DNA of 64,000 bases from Nocardia cyriacigeorgica (GCF_029868385.1 NZ_JARWNX010000042.1:1-64000), one strand, 5' to 3'. Positions 30,185-39,847 are shown, counted from the stretch's first letter. The notes: generated from the sequence alone by a model not told the origin. Numbers and translations: made by a program.

Positions 30185-32047
30185 GTGCCTCGGCGGACGC
30201 TCGACTCGTTGGTGACGGAGGTCGCCGCGGAGCTCATGGGCGTCGACGCCACGACGATGGTGTCGGCGACCGAGAAGGTACTGGCCACACTGGTCGAATA
30301 CTTCGACGTCGATTTCAGCTACGTCCGGCACACCGATACCGAACGACGGGCGACGGTGCTGGTCGAGGAGTGGCCGCACCGGGCCAACGTCCCGGACCCC
30401 GACCCACTGCGGGTGGTGTATTTCGAACAGGCCGATTCGGTATTCCGCGCCCTCGAACACGCCACCGAACCGTTCCTGGTCACCGGCAGTGACGCCGACT
30501 ATCAGGAGACCATCCAGCGCGCCTCGGGGCTGCCGAATGTCACCTCGGCCGCGGTACCGCTGGTCTCGCGCGGTCAATCCACCGGCCTGCTCGGGTTCAT
30601 CAAGATCGGCGACCGGGAGTGGAGTACCCGCGAACTCAATGTCCTCAAGGCGATCGCCGCGCTGTTCGCCCAGCTCCAGGCCCGGGTGGTGGCCGAGGAA
30701 CGGCTGCGCTACATCGCCCTGCACGACGATCTGACTGGGCTGGCCAATCGGCGAGCCCTGCTCGAACACATGGAGCACCGGCTCGCCGAGGGCAGTCCCG
30801 GCCCGGTGGCGGCGTTCTTCCTCGACCTGGACCGGCTCAAGGCGCTCAACGATTTCCTCGGCCACACCGCGGGCGACAACTTCATCCGCAGCCTGTCCAC
30901 CCGGCTGCGGGAGAACCTCGACTCCCATGACATGATCGCCCGCCTCGGCGGCGACGAATTCGTCATCGTGCCCGCCAAACCGATGGACGCCGTCGCCGCC
31001 GAACACGAGGCGGGCCGTATTCAGCAGCTGATCGGGCGCCGTGTCACCGTCGGTGGCGAATCGGTCAGCCGTGCCGCCAGCATCGGCGTCGCGGTCGGCA
31101 TACCGGGGGAGACCACGGTGGCCGATGTGCTGCGACGTGCCGACCATGCCCTGCTGTCGGCGAAATCCGGCGGCGGCAACGGCGTCGCGATCTTCACCGA
31201 CGCCATGCGCGCGCAATTCGAACTCCAGGACGATGTGGAGCTGAACCTGCGCGGCGCGGTATCGGACGGATCGCTGATCCTGCACTACCAACCCGAGGTG
31301 GACCTGCGCACCGGGCGGATCGTCGCCATGGAGGCGCTGGTGCGCTGGCTGCATCCGACCAGGGGACTGCTGCCGCCGGGTGCGTTCGTCACCGTCGCCG
31401 AAGCCACGAATCTGGCCGGTGAACTCGGCCGCTGGGTGATCCGTTCGGCCTGCGCCCAGTTCGCCGAATGGCGCAGGCAGGGGCTGGCCGCGAATGTGGT
31501 GATGCGGATCAACGTGTCACCGGTGCAGCTGGTGAGCCTGGATTTCGTCGAGCGCATCGAAGACATCCTGCGCATGTTCGGCATCGACGGCAGCTCGGTG
31601 TGCCTGGAGATCACCGAGCATGTGGTGGTGCAGGATCTGGCCCGCACCCAGGTGACGCTGCGCGGGCTCAAACGGATGGGCGTGCAGATCGCCATCGACG
31701 ATTTCGGCACCGGCTACAGCTCGCTGTCGCATCTGAAGGCACTGCCGGTGGACGCGGTGAAGATCGATCGCGGATTCGTGCAGCGGCTCGGGGCCTCCAC
31801 CGACGATCTGGCGATCGTGAAGTCGATCATCGGGTTGGCCGGATCGTTCGGACTCGGCGTCGTCGGTGAGGGCGTCGAGACGCCGGTCGCGGCCCGCACA
31901 TTGGTCGGGCTCGGCTGCTACCGGGCGCAGGGCTTCCTGATCGCTCGGCCCATGCCCGCCGAGGAGGTCGAGCAGCATCTGGCCGCGGGGCGGATTCCGC
32001 TCAATTTGGATCTGCCGCGCGTCGACCGGAACCTGACCGCGCGCTGA
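30185..32047 (+). CDS. GAF-GGDEF-EAL cyclic-di-GMP turnover protein (Rv1354c-like)
   Basis: 620 residues. GTG 30185 is preferred because GGAGA precedes it by six bases and it lies 17 bp after the moeY stop; an ATG at 30119 would overlap moeY. GAF domain about residues 20-165. The GGDEF domain (175-335) has the canonical RLGGDEFVIV and an intact LDRLKALND. The EAL domain (350-610) keeps the key residues: MEALVRW, INVSPVQL, CLEITEH, IDDFGTGYSSL, VKIDRGF, GEGVET and AQGFLI. Both diguanylate cyclase and phosphodiesterase activity are therefore plausible, as reported for the mycobacterial bifunctional enzyme. No membrane segment; cytosolic. Confidence 0.92.
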   Translation: MPRRTLDSLVTEVAAELMGVDATTMVSATEKVLATLVEYFDVDFSYVRHTDTERRATVLVEEWPHRANVPDPDPLRVVYFEQADSVFRALEHATEPFLVTGSDADYQETIQRASGLPNVTSAAVPLVSRGQSTGLLGFIKIGDREWSTRELNVLKAIAALFAQLQARVVAEERLRYIALHDDLTGLANRRALLEHMEHRLAEGSPGPVAAFFLDLDRLKALNDFLGHTAGDNFIRSLSTRLRENLDSHDMIARLGGDEFVIVPAKPMDAVAAEHEAGRIQQLIGRRVTVGGESVSRAASIGVAVGIPGETTVADVLRRADHALLSAKSGGGNGVAIFTDAMRAQFELQDDVELNLRGAVSDGSLILHYQPEVDLRTGRIVAMEALVRWLHPTRGLLPPGAFVTVAEATNLAGELGRWVIRSACAQFAEWRRQGLAANVVMRINVSPVQLVSLDFVERIEDILRMFGIDGSSVCLEITEHVVVQDLARTQVTLRGLKRMGVQIAIDDFGTGYSSLSHLKALPVDAVKIDRGFVQRLGASTDDLAIVKSIIGLAGSFGLGVVGEGVETPVAARTLVGLGCYRAQGFLIARPMPAEEVEQHLAAGRIPLNLDLPRVDRNLTAR

Positions 32048-32069
32048 CCGGCGGGTCGGCCGGTTCTTT
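32047..32069 (+). terminator. Hairpin with T-rich tail after the GGDEF-EAL gene
   Basis: ACCGGC, a six-base loop, GCCGGT, then TCTTT. It begins at the last base of the stop codon and is the best intrinsic-terminator candidate in this operon. Confidence 0.6.
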
Positions 32070-32138
32070 CACCCCTGTTCACCTGCCGTTCTTCGCGACG
32101 GTTCCGGCGGTCACCCGGCTCGCGTCACCATCGGCGGC

Positions 32139-33266
32139 GTGCGCATCGTGCAGCTGGCGAACTTCTACGGTCCGCGGTCGGGTGGTTTGCGCACCGCACT
32201 GCATCACCTCGGCGAGGGCTATGTGGCAGCCGGTCACGAGGTGATGCTGATCGTGCCGGGCCCGCGCCGCCGTGAGGAGCTGCTGCCCACCGGCGCATTA
32301 CGGATCACCCTGCCCGCCCTGGCTATCCCGGGGACCGGCGGCTACCGGGCGGCCGATCCGCGCCGGGTGGCCGATGTGCTCGACGGGCTGCGGCCCGATG
32401 TGCTCGAGGTGTCGGACCGGTTGACCTTGCGCGGTTTCGGCCGCTGGTCCCGCCGCCGTGATGTCGCGAGCGTGATGATCTCGCATGAACGCCTGGACCG
32501 GCTGCTCGGCCAGATCATGCCGCGCGCGCTCGCCCGTCGCTGCGCCGATCTGGCCAACCGCCGCACCGCGGCCGAATACGACATCGTGGTCTGCACGACG
32601 GATTTCGCGCGCGCGGAGTTTCACCGGATCGATGCGCCGAACGTCGAACTGGTCCCGCTCGGCGTCGACCTGGACCTGTTCAGTCCGCGCCGGGCCGATA
32701 CCGGACTGCGCGCCGACCTCGGTGTGCCAGGCCATCCGCTGCTGGTGCATTGCGGCCGGCTCTCGGTGGAGAAGCGGGTGGACCGCAGTATCGAGGCGGT
32801 GGCGGCGCTGCGGCAGTCCGGGGTGGCGGCGCGGTTGGTCATCGCGGGCGACGGGCCGCGCCGCGACGCCTTGCATCGGCGCGCGCGTGCGCTGCCCGCT
32901 CTGCCGGACGGGCAGCCAGCCGTGCATTTCACCGGTTTCATCAGCGACCGCTCGATGGTGGCGAAACTCCTGGCCACGGCCGATGTCTCGCTCGCGCCCG
33001 GCCCGCACGAGACCTTCGGATTGGCGGCGTTGGAGGCACTGGCGGCGGGCACGCCGGTGGTGGCGAGCCGGTCCTCGGCGCTGGCGGATATCGTCACCGC
33101 CGAATGCGGCGCGGTGGCCGATGACGATCCGCTCGCCTTCGCCGACGCCGTCACCGAGGTGCTCGCGCTACCGCCTGCCCGACGTCGGCAGGCCGCGCGT
33201 CGCCGCGCCGAGCAGTTCACCTGGCCCGCCGCGGTCGCGGGCATGCTCGCCGTGCTCGGCGGTTGA
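32139..33266 (+). CDS. Glycosyltransferase family 4 protein
   Basis: 375 residues from GTG 32139 (MRIVQLANFYGPRSGGLRTA). The N domain has the GT4 GGLRT loop, and the C domain has VHCGRLSVEKRVDRSIEA, VIAGDGPRRDAL and the E-x7-E segment GPHETFGLAALEALAAG. Retaining GT-B enzymes of this kind use GDP-mannose or UDP sugars in lipoglycan or glycolipid assembly. The sequence differs from PimB and MgtA as I remember them, so no symbol is given. It stands alone between a terminator-like hairpin and the SDR gene 83 bp downstream. Confidence 0.88.
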   Translation: MRIVQLANFYGPRSGGLRTALHHLGEGYVAAGHEVMLIVPGPRRREELLPTGALRITLPALAIPGTGGYRAADPRRVADVLDGLRPDVLEVSDRLTLRGFGRWSRRRDVASVMISHERLDRLLGQIMPRALARRCADLANRRTAAEYDIVVCTTDFARAEFHRIDAPNVELVPLGVDLDLFSPRRADTGLRADLGVPGHPLLVHCGRLSVEKRVDRSIEAVAALRQSGVAARLVIAGDGPRRDALHRRARALPALPDGQPAVHFTGFISDRSMVAKLLATADVSLAPGPHETFGLAALEALAAGTPVVASRSSALADIVTAECGAVADDDPLAFADAVTEVLALPPARRRQAARRRAEQFTWPAAVAGMLAVLGG

Positions 33267-33349
33267 GCGAACCGCTACCGATTCCGGCGCGGATCGGTAA
33301 TGTCCGGCTGACATTCGCTGATGGACGAACAAGATCGGAAGTGGGATCG

Positions 33350-34240
33350 ATGGGTCGCGTGCGGGCACGCCGGAGGACGACGGTTCAGGGCGCCAGGACC
33401 GTGATCACGGGCGCGGCGAGCGGGATCGGCCGGGCCACCGCCCTCGCGGCCGGTGCGCGGGGCGCCGAACTGGTGCTCACCGATATCGATGCGGCCGGTC
33501 TGGCGGCCACCGTCGCCGATATCGAACGCGACGGCGGAAAGGTCCTGGTCGCGACGCCGCTCGATATCACCGACCACACGGCCGTCGCCGCGTTCGCCGC
33601 CGATGTGCACTCCCGGTTCGGCAGCGTGGACGTGGTGATGAACGTGGCGGGTACCTCGGCCTGGGGCACCGTCGACAGCCTCGAACATCGGCATTGGCAG
33701 CGGATGGTCGACGTCAACCTGATGGGGCCGATCCATGTGATCGAGACGTTCGTGCCGGAGATGGTGCGGGCCGGTCGCGGTGGCGCGTTGGTCAATGTCT
33801 CCTCGGCCGCCGGGCTGTTGGCGCTGCCCTGGCACGCCGCCTACAGCGCGAGCAAATACGGTCTGCGCGGCCTGTCGGAGGTGCTGCGGTTCGAACTGGC
33901 CCAGCACGGCATCTCGGTGCATCTGGTGGCGCCGGGCGCGGTGAACACACCGCTGGTGCAGAGTTTCGAACTGGTCGGCGTGGACAAGGAGGATCCGCGG
34001 GTCGGCAAGCTGGTCTCGCGGTTCACCAAGCATGCGGTCTCGCCGGAGCGGGTGGCCGCGGCGATCCTGCACGGCGTCGAACGCAACCGGTTCATCGTCT
34101 ACACCTCGTTCGACATCCGGTTCGGCTACTGGTGGAAGCGGAAGTTCGCCTTCCCGTACGAGCTGCTGATGCGGCTGGCCAATGTGCAGTTCAGCAGGCT
34201 TCGAAGCTCTCTGAACAATCCGGATTCTGCGCGCCGCTGA
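33350..34240 (+). CDS. Short-chain dehydrogenase/reductase (membrane-associated type)
   Basis: 296 residues from ATG 33350, with GGAAGTGGG upstream; an upstream frame start at 33263 overlaps the GT4 stop and adds shadow sequence. The cofactor loop is TGAASGIGRA, followed by DITDH, NVAG in place of NNAG, Ser in NVSSAAGLLAL and the catalytic YSASKYG. The C-terminal extension with YWWKRKFAFPYELLMRLA is hydrophobic/basic and may bind a membrane, as in SadH-like mycobacterial reductases. Its last 50 bp overlap the convergent soxR gene. Confidence 0.88.
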   Translation: MGRVRARRRTTVQGARTVITGAASGIGRATALAAGARGAELVLTDIDAAGLAATVADIERDGGKVLVATPLDITDHTAVAAFAADVHSRFGSVDVVMNVAGTSAWGTVDSLEHRHWQRMVDVNLMGPIHVIETFVPEMVRAGRGGALVNVSSAAGLLALPWHAAYSASKYGLRGLSEVLRFELAQHGISVHLVAPGAVNTPLVQSFELVGVDKEDPRVGKLVSRFTKHAVSPERVAAAILHGVERNRFIVYTSFDIRFGYWWKRKFAFPYELLMRLANVQFSRLRSSLNNPDSARR

Positions 34241-34715
34241 CCTCGTCCGGGCAGTTGAGGTGCACATCGAGCACGCGCGCGCCCGGACCTTCCTCGCCGA
34301 GGTGGTCGAACTCGTTGACGATCTTGCAGCTACCGAGTGACAGGCAGCCGCAACCGATGCAACCGGTGAGGTTGTCGCGTAGCCGCTCGAGCTGAGTGAT
34401 GCGCTCGTCGAGATCCGCGCGCCAGGTGGTGGACAGGGTCTCCCAGTCGCGTCGGGTGGGGGTGCGGCCTTCCGGCAGCCGGTCGAGGGCGCCGCGGATT
34501 TCGCTCAGCGGTATCCCGACCCGCTGTGAGATGCGGATGAAGGCGACCCGGCGCAGCGTTTCTCTGGTGTATCTACGCTGGTTGCCGCTGGTGCGACGGC
34601 TGGAGATGAGCCCCTCGCGTTCGTAGAAGTGCAACGCGGAGACCGCTACTCCGCTACGCTCGGACAGCTGACCGGGGGTCAGCTCCTTGGCTCGCCAATC
34701 TGCTGTCGTCGTCAT
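34191..34715 (-). CDS. soxR: Redox-sensing MerR-family activator SoxR
   Basis: 174 residues from ATG 34715, preceded by a strong AAAGGAGG site. The MerR wHTH is GQLSERSGVAVSALHFYEREGL. A coiled-coil helix leads to CIGCGCLSLGSC, the four-cysteine 2Fe-2S site of SoxR. In actinomycetes SoxR answers to redox-active compounds rather than superoxide and controls a few oxidoreductase and export genes. The short-chain dehydrogenase next to it is convergent and overlaps it at the 3 prime end, so it is not an obvious target. A palindromic operator lies directly upstream of the start codon. Confidence 0.95.
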   Translation of the reverse strand: MTTTADWRAKELTPGQLSERSGVAVSALHFYEREGLISSRRTSGNQRRYTRETLRRVAFIRISQRVGIPLSEIRGALDRLPEGRTPTRRDWETLSTTWRADLDERITQLERLRDNLTGCIGCGCLSLGSCKIVNEFDHLGEEGPGARVLDVHLNCPDEVSGAQNPDCSESFEAC

Positions 34716-34732
34716 CCGGCACTCCTCCTTTA

Positions 34733-34750
34733 CCTGAACCCTACTTCAGG
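34733..34750. promoter_or_regulatory. soxR: Probable SoxR operator
   Basis: CCTGAACCCTACTTCAGG is an 18-bp palindrome with 6-bp arms and a 6-bp centre, the same geometry as the enterobacterial SoxR box (CCTCAA-N6-TTGAGG). It lies 17 bp upstream of soxR and 101 bp before arcA, so autoregulation or control of a divergent transcript is possible. Confidence 0.7.
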
Positions 34751-34851
34751 TTATCCGGTGCGTGCGGGCGAATCGCCACACACACCGACGAGCAGCAGCG
34801 GACACGCGGCAATTCCGTGCTCTGCGGGCGCGGGCGAACTACGGTCGGAAC

Positions 34852-36162
34852 ATGGGACCAGACGCGGTGCCGGTGAACCCCGGCGACGGAGCGATTCCCG
34901 GTATGGGATGGGACGCCGATCCGGGCGCCGAACCCGCGGCCGCGCCGCGGCTCGCGGTGACCTCGGAGGTCGGCACGCTGCGCGCGGTGTTGCTGCACCG
35001 GCCGGGTAACGAGCTGCGCAGGCTCACCCCGCGCAACAACGACCAACTGCTCTTCGACGGCATCCCATGGGTCGAACGCGCCCAGCAGGAACACGACACC
35101 TTCGCCGGGGTGCTGCGCGAACGCGGTGTCGAGGTGCTGCTGCTGGCCGATCTGCTCGCCGAGACGCTCGCCGTCAGCGGAGCCGCCCGCATCCAGGGCA
35201 TCTCCGCCGCGGTCGATGCCCGCAGGCTCGGCCACACCCTGGCCGATGAGCTGGCCGCCCATCTGCGCGGCGTCCCGGCAAGGGAGCTGGCCGAGATCCT
35301 GATGGCTGGTATGACCTTCGACGAACTGCCCTTCGGCGCCGACACCACCTCGCTGGTGCGCCGGATGCATCACGGCGCCGACTTCGTCATCGATCCGCTG
35401 CCGAACCTGCTGTTCACCCGCGACTCGTCCTTCTGGATCGGCCCGCGGGTGGCGATCACCGCATTGGCCTTGCCCGCCAGGATGCGTGAGACCTCGCTGA
35501 CCGATCTCGTCTACGCCTTCCATCCCCGTTTCCTCGGCGTGCGGCGGGCCTACGAATCGCATACCGCGCCCATCGAGGGCGGTGACGTGCTGTTGCTCGC
35601 GCCGGGCGTGCTGGCCGTCGGTGTCGGCGAACGCACCTCGCCCGCCGGTGCGGAAGCCTTGGCGCGCAGCCTCTTCGACGACAACCTCGCCCACACCGTC
35701 CTGGTGGTGCCCATCGCGCAGAACCGCGCGACCATGCATCTGGACACCGTGTGCACCATGGTCGACACCGATGCGGTGGTGATGTATTCGGCGATGCGCG
35801 ACACCCTGTCCGCGTTCACCATCCGGCGCGGTGACGATTACGAGCGCGACGGCGGCCGGGTCGCCATGCGCGGACCCGATCCGTTCCTGCCCGCCGCGGC
35901 CGAGGCCATGGGCATCGGGAAACTGCGGGTGATCGACACCGGGCTCGACGGTGTCACCGCCGAACGCGAACAGTGGGACGACGGCAACAACACCCTCGCC
36001 TTGCGGCCGGGTGTCGTCGTGGCCTATGAACGCAATGAAATGACCAATGCCCGGCTGCTGGACGCCGGTATCGAGGTGCTGCCCATTCCTGGATCCGAAT
36101 TGGGTTCGGGGCGTGGCGGTCCGCGCTGCCTGTCGTGCCCGCTGTCCAGGGATGATCTGTGA
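34852..36162 (+). CDS. arcA: Arginine deiminase
   Basis: 436 residues from ATG 34852; an upstream frame start at 34762 lies in the soxR promoter region and adds Arg-rich shadow sequence. The catalytic set is intact: [33 protein letters not shown] and the nucleophile Cys in [12 protein letters not shown]. The enzyme converts arginine to citrulline and ammonia in the cytosol. No arcB or arcC follows, as in mycobacteria, where arcA also stands alone next to pmt. A small GntR regulator follows after 10 bp. Confidence 0.95.
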   Translation: MGPDAVPVNPGDGAIPGMGWDADPGAEPAAAPRLAVTSEVGTLRAVLLHRPGNELRRLTPRNNDQLLFDGIPWVERAQQEHDTFAGVLRERGVEVLLLADLLAETLAVSGAARIQGISAAVDARRLGHTLADELAAHLRGVPARELAEILMAGMTFDELPFGADTTSLVRRMHHGADFVIDPLPNLLFTRDSSFWIGPRVAITALALPARMRETSLTDLVYAFHPRFLGVRRAYESHTAPIEGGDVLLLAPGVLAVGVGERTSPAGAEALARSLFDDNLAHTVLVVPIAQNRATMHLDTVCTMVDTDAVVMYSAMRDTLSAFTIRRGDDYERDGGRVAMRGPDPFLPAAAEAMGIGKLRVIDTGLDGVTAEREQWDDGNNTLALRPGVVVAYERNEMTNARLLDAGIEVLPIPGSELGSGRGGPRCLSCPLSRDDL

Positions 36163-36172
36163 GCTGGGGGCC

Positions 36173-36532
36173 ATGCTCGAAATCACCGTGTCGCACGAAT
36201 CCGCCGTGCCACCCTATGAACAGCTCCGGCTCGGCGTCGTCGCCCAGGTGCGCGCGGGCACGCTGACCGCAGGCACCAAGATCCCCACGGTGCGTGCGCT
36301 GGCCGCCCAACTCGGGCTCGCCCCGAACACCGTCGCCCGCGCCTATCGCGAACTCGAAGCCGACGGCGTCCTCGAAACCCGCGGCAGGCTCGGCTCGTTC
36401 ATCGCCTCCTCCGGCGACCCGACCCGCGATCAGGCGGGCCGCGCCGCCACCGAATACGTCGCGGCGGTGCGCAGGCTCGGCCTCGACGACGAGGCGGCGC
36501 TGCGCTACGTGAGGGCGGCGTTGGAAGGCTGA
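36173..36532 (+). CDS. Small GntR-family regulator (YtrA type)
   Basis: 119 residues, MLEITVSHESAVPPYEQLRLG. The wHTH LAAQLGLAPNTVARAYRELE and the wing GVLETRGRLGSFIA are typical, followed by a short helical C tail of about 40 residues instead of a ligand domain, as in the YtrA subfamily. ATG 36173 lies 10 bp after the arcA stop, so the two are one transcript. YtrA-type regulators usually control their own operon; arcA is the natural candidate target here. Confidence 0.88.
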   Translation: MLEITVSHESAVPPYEQLRLGVVAQVRAGTLTAGTKIPTVRALAAQLGLAPNTVARAYRELEADGVLETRGRLGSFIASSGDPTRDQAGRAATEYVAAVRRLGLDDEAALRYVRAALEG

Positions 36533-36569
36533 GCCGTGCTGGAGGGCTGGCGGTGCCGGGTGCTGCCGG

Positions 36570-38174
36570 TCACCGCCAGCTCGGCAACCACAGATGGTCC
36601 TGCCAGTTGCCCGGCGTGATCGGCATGGCCGTGAGGATCGGCCACAACCAGATGAAGTTCGCGATCACCAGGCCCAGATACAGGCTCACGATGAGCAGCC
36701 CGAGTCGATAGCGTTCGGTGGGCGGGGCCGCGACGAACGTGCCGGTCGGCCCGCGTGGGACCGGTACCCGGCGGGCCGGGCCGAGGATATCGCCGAGCAC
36801 CAGCGCCACCGCCATCACCAGGAACGGCGCGAGCACGACGCCGTAGAAGAAGTACATCTGCCGATCGAGGGTGATGAACCAGGGCAGCAGGCCGGCGACG
36901 TAGCCGGTGAGCACCGCCGCGTAGCGCCAGTCACGGCGCACGATGGTGCGCCACAGCGCCCACGCCAGCACCGGGAACGCGACCCACCAGATGGCGGGCG
37001 TGCCGACCAGCATGACAGCCTTCACACACTGGTTCTGACCGCAGCCGGTGACGCCGGTATCGGCGTAGTAGTAGAGCATCGGCCGCAGACCCATCGGCCA
37101 GGTCCACGGTTTGGACTCCCATGGATGATGGTTGCCCGCCGAGTTGGTCAGCTCCTCGTGGAAGGTCAGCACCTTGGCGCTGTAGTACCAGAGTGAGCGC
37201 AGCGCGTCGGGAACGAAGGAGAAGAAGCCGCCGGTGCCGACCTCGGTGCCCACCGCCCAGCGGCTGAAACCGGTCTCACTGGCGAACCAGGCCCAATAGG
37301 TGGCGAGGTAGACCCCGATCGGGACGAGGACCAGCGCGTAGAGCGCGGGCCCGATATCGCGCAGCGCGGTCCCGATCCATGGCCGGCGCACCCGGTAGCC
37401 GCGGCGCGCGGCGAAGTCGAAGCACACGCTGAGCAGTCCGAACGCGGCCATGAAGTACAGGCCCGACCATTTGGTTCCGCAGGCGAGTCCGAGCAGGACA
37501 CCGGCGCCGAACCGCCACCACCGCACGCCGAGCCGTGGACCGAGCGGACTGTCACCGATGCGGCCCTCCAGATCGACCTTGGCCATGCGTTCACGCACTT
37601 GGTCGCGGTCGACGATCAGACATCCGAATGCGGCGGTCACGAACAAGGCCAGGAAGATATCGAGCATGCCGATACGGGAGGAGACGAAGGTGACCCCGTC
37701 GGCGATCAGTAGCAGGCCCGCGATCGCGCCGATCATCGTCGAGCGCGTCATCCTGCGCACGATCCTGATCACCAGCAGCACCAGGACGGTGCCCGCCAGC
37801 GCCGCCGAAAATCGCCAGCCCCAACCGTTGTAGCCGAACAGCGCCTCACCGAAGGCGATGAGCTGTTTGCCGACCGGCGGATGCACCACCAGGCCGTAGG
37901 CGGGATTGTCCTCGATACCGCCGCCGGTCAGGATCTGATAGCCCTGCGGTGCGTAATGCTTCTCGTCGAAGACCGGGGTGCCCGCATCGGTCGGGTAGTT
38001 GAGCATGGTGAACCGGGTGACCGCCGCCAGCGCGGTGAGGAAGACCGTCACCAGCCAGCCGCGGGCGGTGTCGAGCGGCCCGAAATCGGGGGAGGGGCGC
38101 AGCGGCGCCGGGCTCGACCAGGAACGGATCGGCCGAGAGGGCGCGATGGAGCGCTGGTCGGTCACCTGGGTCAC
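36570..38174 (-). CDS. pmt: Polyprenol-phosphate-mannose protein O-mannosyltransferase (GT39)
   Basis: 534 residues with about ten to twelve membrane segments. The GT39 hallmarks FDEKHYAPQ (catalytic Asp-Glu in the first external loop) and VVHPPVGKQLIA are present. C-terminal segments include NHHPWESKPWTWPMGLRP, a conserved Pmt loop. The enzyme mannosylates exported proteins at the outer face of the membrane. It is the orthologue by sequence and position of M. tuberculosis Rv1002c, divergent from rsmI and next to arcA. The start at 38174 gives a short charged N-terminal tail before the first helix. Confidence 0.95.
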   Translation of the reverse strand: MTQVTDQRSIAPSRPIRSWSSPAPLRPSPDFGPLDTARGWLVTVFLTALAAVTRFTMLNYPTDAGTPVFDEKHYAPQGYQILTGGGIEDNPAYGLVVHPPVGKQLIAFGEALFGYNGWGWRFSAALAGTVLVLLVIRIVRRMTRSTMIGAIAGLLLIADGVTFVSSRIGMLDIFLALFVTAAFGCLIVDRDQVRERMAKVDLEGRIGDSPLGPRLGVRWWRFGAGVLLGLACGTKWSGLYFMAAFGLLSVCFDFAARRGYRVRRPWIGTALRDIGPALYALVLVPIGVYLATYWAWFASETGFSRWAVGTEVGTGGFFSFVPDALRSLWYYSAKVLTFHEELTNSAGNHHPWESKPWTWPMGLRPMLYYYADTGVTGCGQNQCVKAVMLVGTPAIWWVAFPVLAWALWRTIVRRDWRYAAVLTGYVAGLLPWFITLDRQMYFFYGVVLAPFLVMAVALVLGDILGPARRVPVPRGPTGTFVAAPPTERYRLGLLIVSLYLGLVIANFIWLWPILTAMPITPGNWQDHLWLPSWR

Positions 38175-38324
38175 GCCCCGATCGTATGCTGTGCGCTCTG
38201 CGGCACCGTATTCGTGGGGCGCGGGCCGTTGCGCCGGACCGCCGCATGCGGGACTCGCTCGCGGCTGCCCGTACGCTGCCAGAGTGCGGTTGGTGACGAG
38301 CGGGGCGATCGAGGCGGGGCTGCG

Positions 38325-39185
38325 GTGACCGGGGAACCCGATCCGACGGGCAGGCTGGTGCTCGCGGCGACGCCGATGGGCGATATCGGAGACGCCTCAC
38401 AGCGGCTGCGCGACGCCCTCGCCACCGCCGACGTCGTGGCCGCCGAGGACACCCGTCGCACCCGAGCACTGGCCAAAGCGCTCGGCCTGGAGATCTCCGG
38501 GCGGGTGGTGAGCTTCTACGACCATGTGGAGACCGCGCGCATTCCCGCGCTCCTCGACGACATCGAATCCGGCAATACCGTCCTGCTGGTCACCGATGCC
38601 GGTATGCCGTCGGTGAGCGATCCCGGATATCGGATGGTCGCGGCCTGCGTCGAACGCGGGTTGCCGATCACTTGTCTTCCGGGTCCGTCGGCGGTCACCA
38701 CGGCGCTCGCCCTGTCCGGGCTGCCGGTGGAGCGGTTCTGTTTCGACGGCTTCCCGCCACGCAAATCCGGTCAGCGTCGGGAATGGTTGCGGGCCCTGAT
38801 CGCCGAACCACGCGCCTGCGTGTTCTTCGAGGCGCCGCACCGCCTCGCCGACTGTCTGGCCGACGCCGTCGAGATCCTCGGTCCCGACCGGCGCGCCGCC
38901 GTCTGCCGTGAACTGACCAAGACCTACGAGGAGGTCGTGCGGGGCACCCTCGCCGAACTCGCCGCATGGGCTGTCGAGGGCGCGCGCGGTGAGATCACCG
39001 TCGTCGTCGAGGGCGCCGAGCCGAGCACCGCCGAACCCGCCGACCTCGTCGCCGAGGTGGAGGCCAGAGTCGAGGAGGGTGTCCGTCTGAAGGACGCCTG
39101 TGCCGAGATCGCTTCCACCACAGGCGTTTCCCGTCGTGAACTCTACGATGCGGTCCTCGCCGCACGTCGTGCCGTCGAATCCTGA
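38325..39185 (+). CDS. rsmI: 16S rRNA 2'-O-ribose C1402 methyltransferase RsmI
   Basis: 286 residues from GTG 38325 (MTGEPDPTGRLVLAATPMGD). The open frame continues to 37881, but that part lies inside pmt on the other strand and is shadow. Tetrapyrrole-methylase fold motifs are TPMGDIGDASQRL, AEDTRRTRALAK, DAGMPSVSDPGY and LPGPSAVTTALALSGLP. The C-terminal GVRLKDACAEIASTTGVSRRELYDAV is the small helical domain of RsmI. It modifies C1402 of 16S rRNA together with RsmH. Divergent from pmt, as in mycobacteria. Confidence 0.94.
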   Translation: MTGEPDPTGRLVLAATPMGDIGDASQRLRDALATADVVAAEDTRRTRALAKALGLEISGRVVSFYDHVETARIPALLDDIESGNTVLLVTDAGMPSVSDPGYRMVAACVERGLPITCLPGPSAVTTALALSGLPVERFCFDGFPPRKSGQRREWLRALIAEPRACVFFEAPHRLADCLADAVEILGPDRRAAVCRELTKTYEEVVRGTLAELAAWAVEGARGEITVVVEGAEPSTAEPADLVAEVEARVEEGVRLKDACAEIASTTGVSRRELYDAVLAARRAVES

Positions 39186-39238
39186 GGTCTCCCAGATGTG
39201 GGAGTACCCGGCCGGGGAACCGGAGGTAACTTCGGCCC

Positions 39239-39847
39239 GTGCAGCAGACCGATAGTGAAGGTACGCAGGATGCGGCGGTGTCGGAATACACCGTCGGCGA
39301 CGTCGTCGCGATAATGGTCGAACTCGGTCTCATCGATGCGGGCACACTCGCGCAGACCTCCGTCGCGGACGCCCTCGACGAATCCCTCGACTACTACGAC
39401 GACACCGTGCAGGGCGCGGTCCGCGATCTGCTCAGCGAGGTGGAGATCCAGTACGTCCTCGACTACAAGACCTTTCGCGGCATCGGCGAACGTACCCGCG
39501 CCGAGCGGCAGCAGTGGTACGCGGAGGAACTCGAGGCGATCGCGCAATGCAGCCGCGGCACGGTGACGATCACCGACGTCCGGCTGGTCGGTGACGGCCT
39601 CGACCAGACATTGCAGTTCGAATCCAATGGCGTCACCCAGATCTGGCCGGTGCATCCCGGCGCCAACGAGGACATGGAGGCCTCGCTCATCTTCGCCGAA
39701 TGGGTGACCGAGCTGCACACCGGCGTCGCCGAACGCTTCTATGCGGTGGACCCGCACGACGAGGACCTCAACGGGGAAGCCGTATTCGGCGAGCTGGGCG
39801 CGCTCAACCGGTTCGGCGCCCATTTCGGACTCACCTTCGGGCCGTAG
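39239..39847 (+). CDS. Hypothetical protein of unknown family
   Basis: 202 residues from GTG 39239, with GGAGG twelve bases upstream. The sequence is acidic and soluble: an N-terminal helix (TVGDVVAIMVELGLIDAGTL), an amphipathic helical middle, then strands such as GTVTITDVRLVGDGLDQTLQFESN. No signal peptide, membrane segment or metal motif is visible. It lies 53 bp after rsmI on the same strand. The fold may resemble small immunity-type proteins, but that is only an impression from length and acidity. Confidence 0.65.
   Translation: MQQTDSEGTQDAAVSEYTVGDVVAIMVELGLIDAGTLAQTSVADALDESLDYYDDTVQGAVRDLLSEVEIQYVLDYKTFRGIGERTRAERQQWYAEELEAIAQCSRGTVTITDVRLVGDGLDQTLQFESNGVTQIWPVHPGANEDMEASLIFAEWVTELHTGVAERFYAVDPHDEDLNGEAVFGELGALNRFGAHFGLTFGP

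Noticed and set aside
37881..38324. Longer N terminus for RsmI
   Set aside because: The extra 148 codons lie inside pmt on the other strand and lack similarity to RsmI proteins; GTG 38325 gives the normal length.
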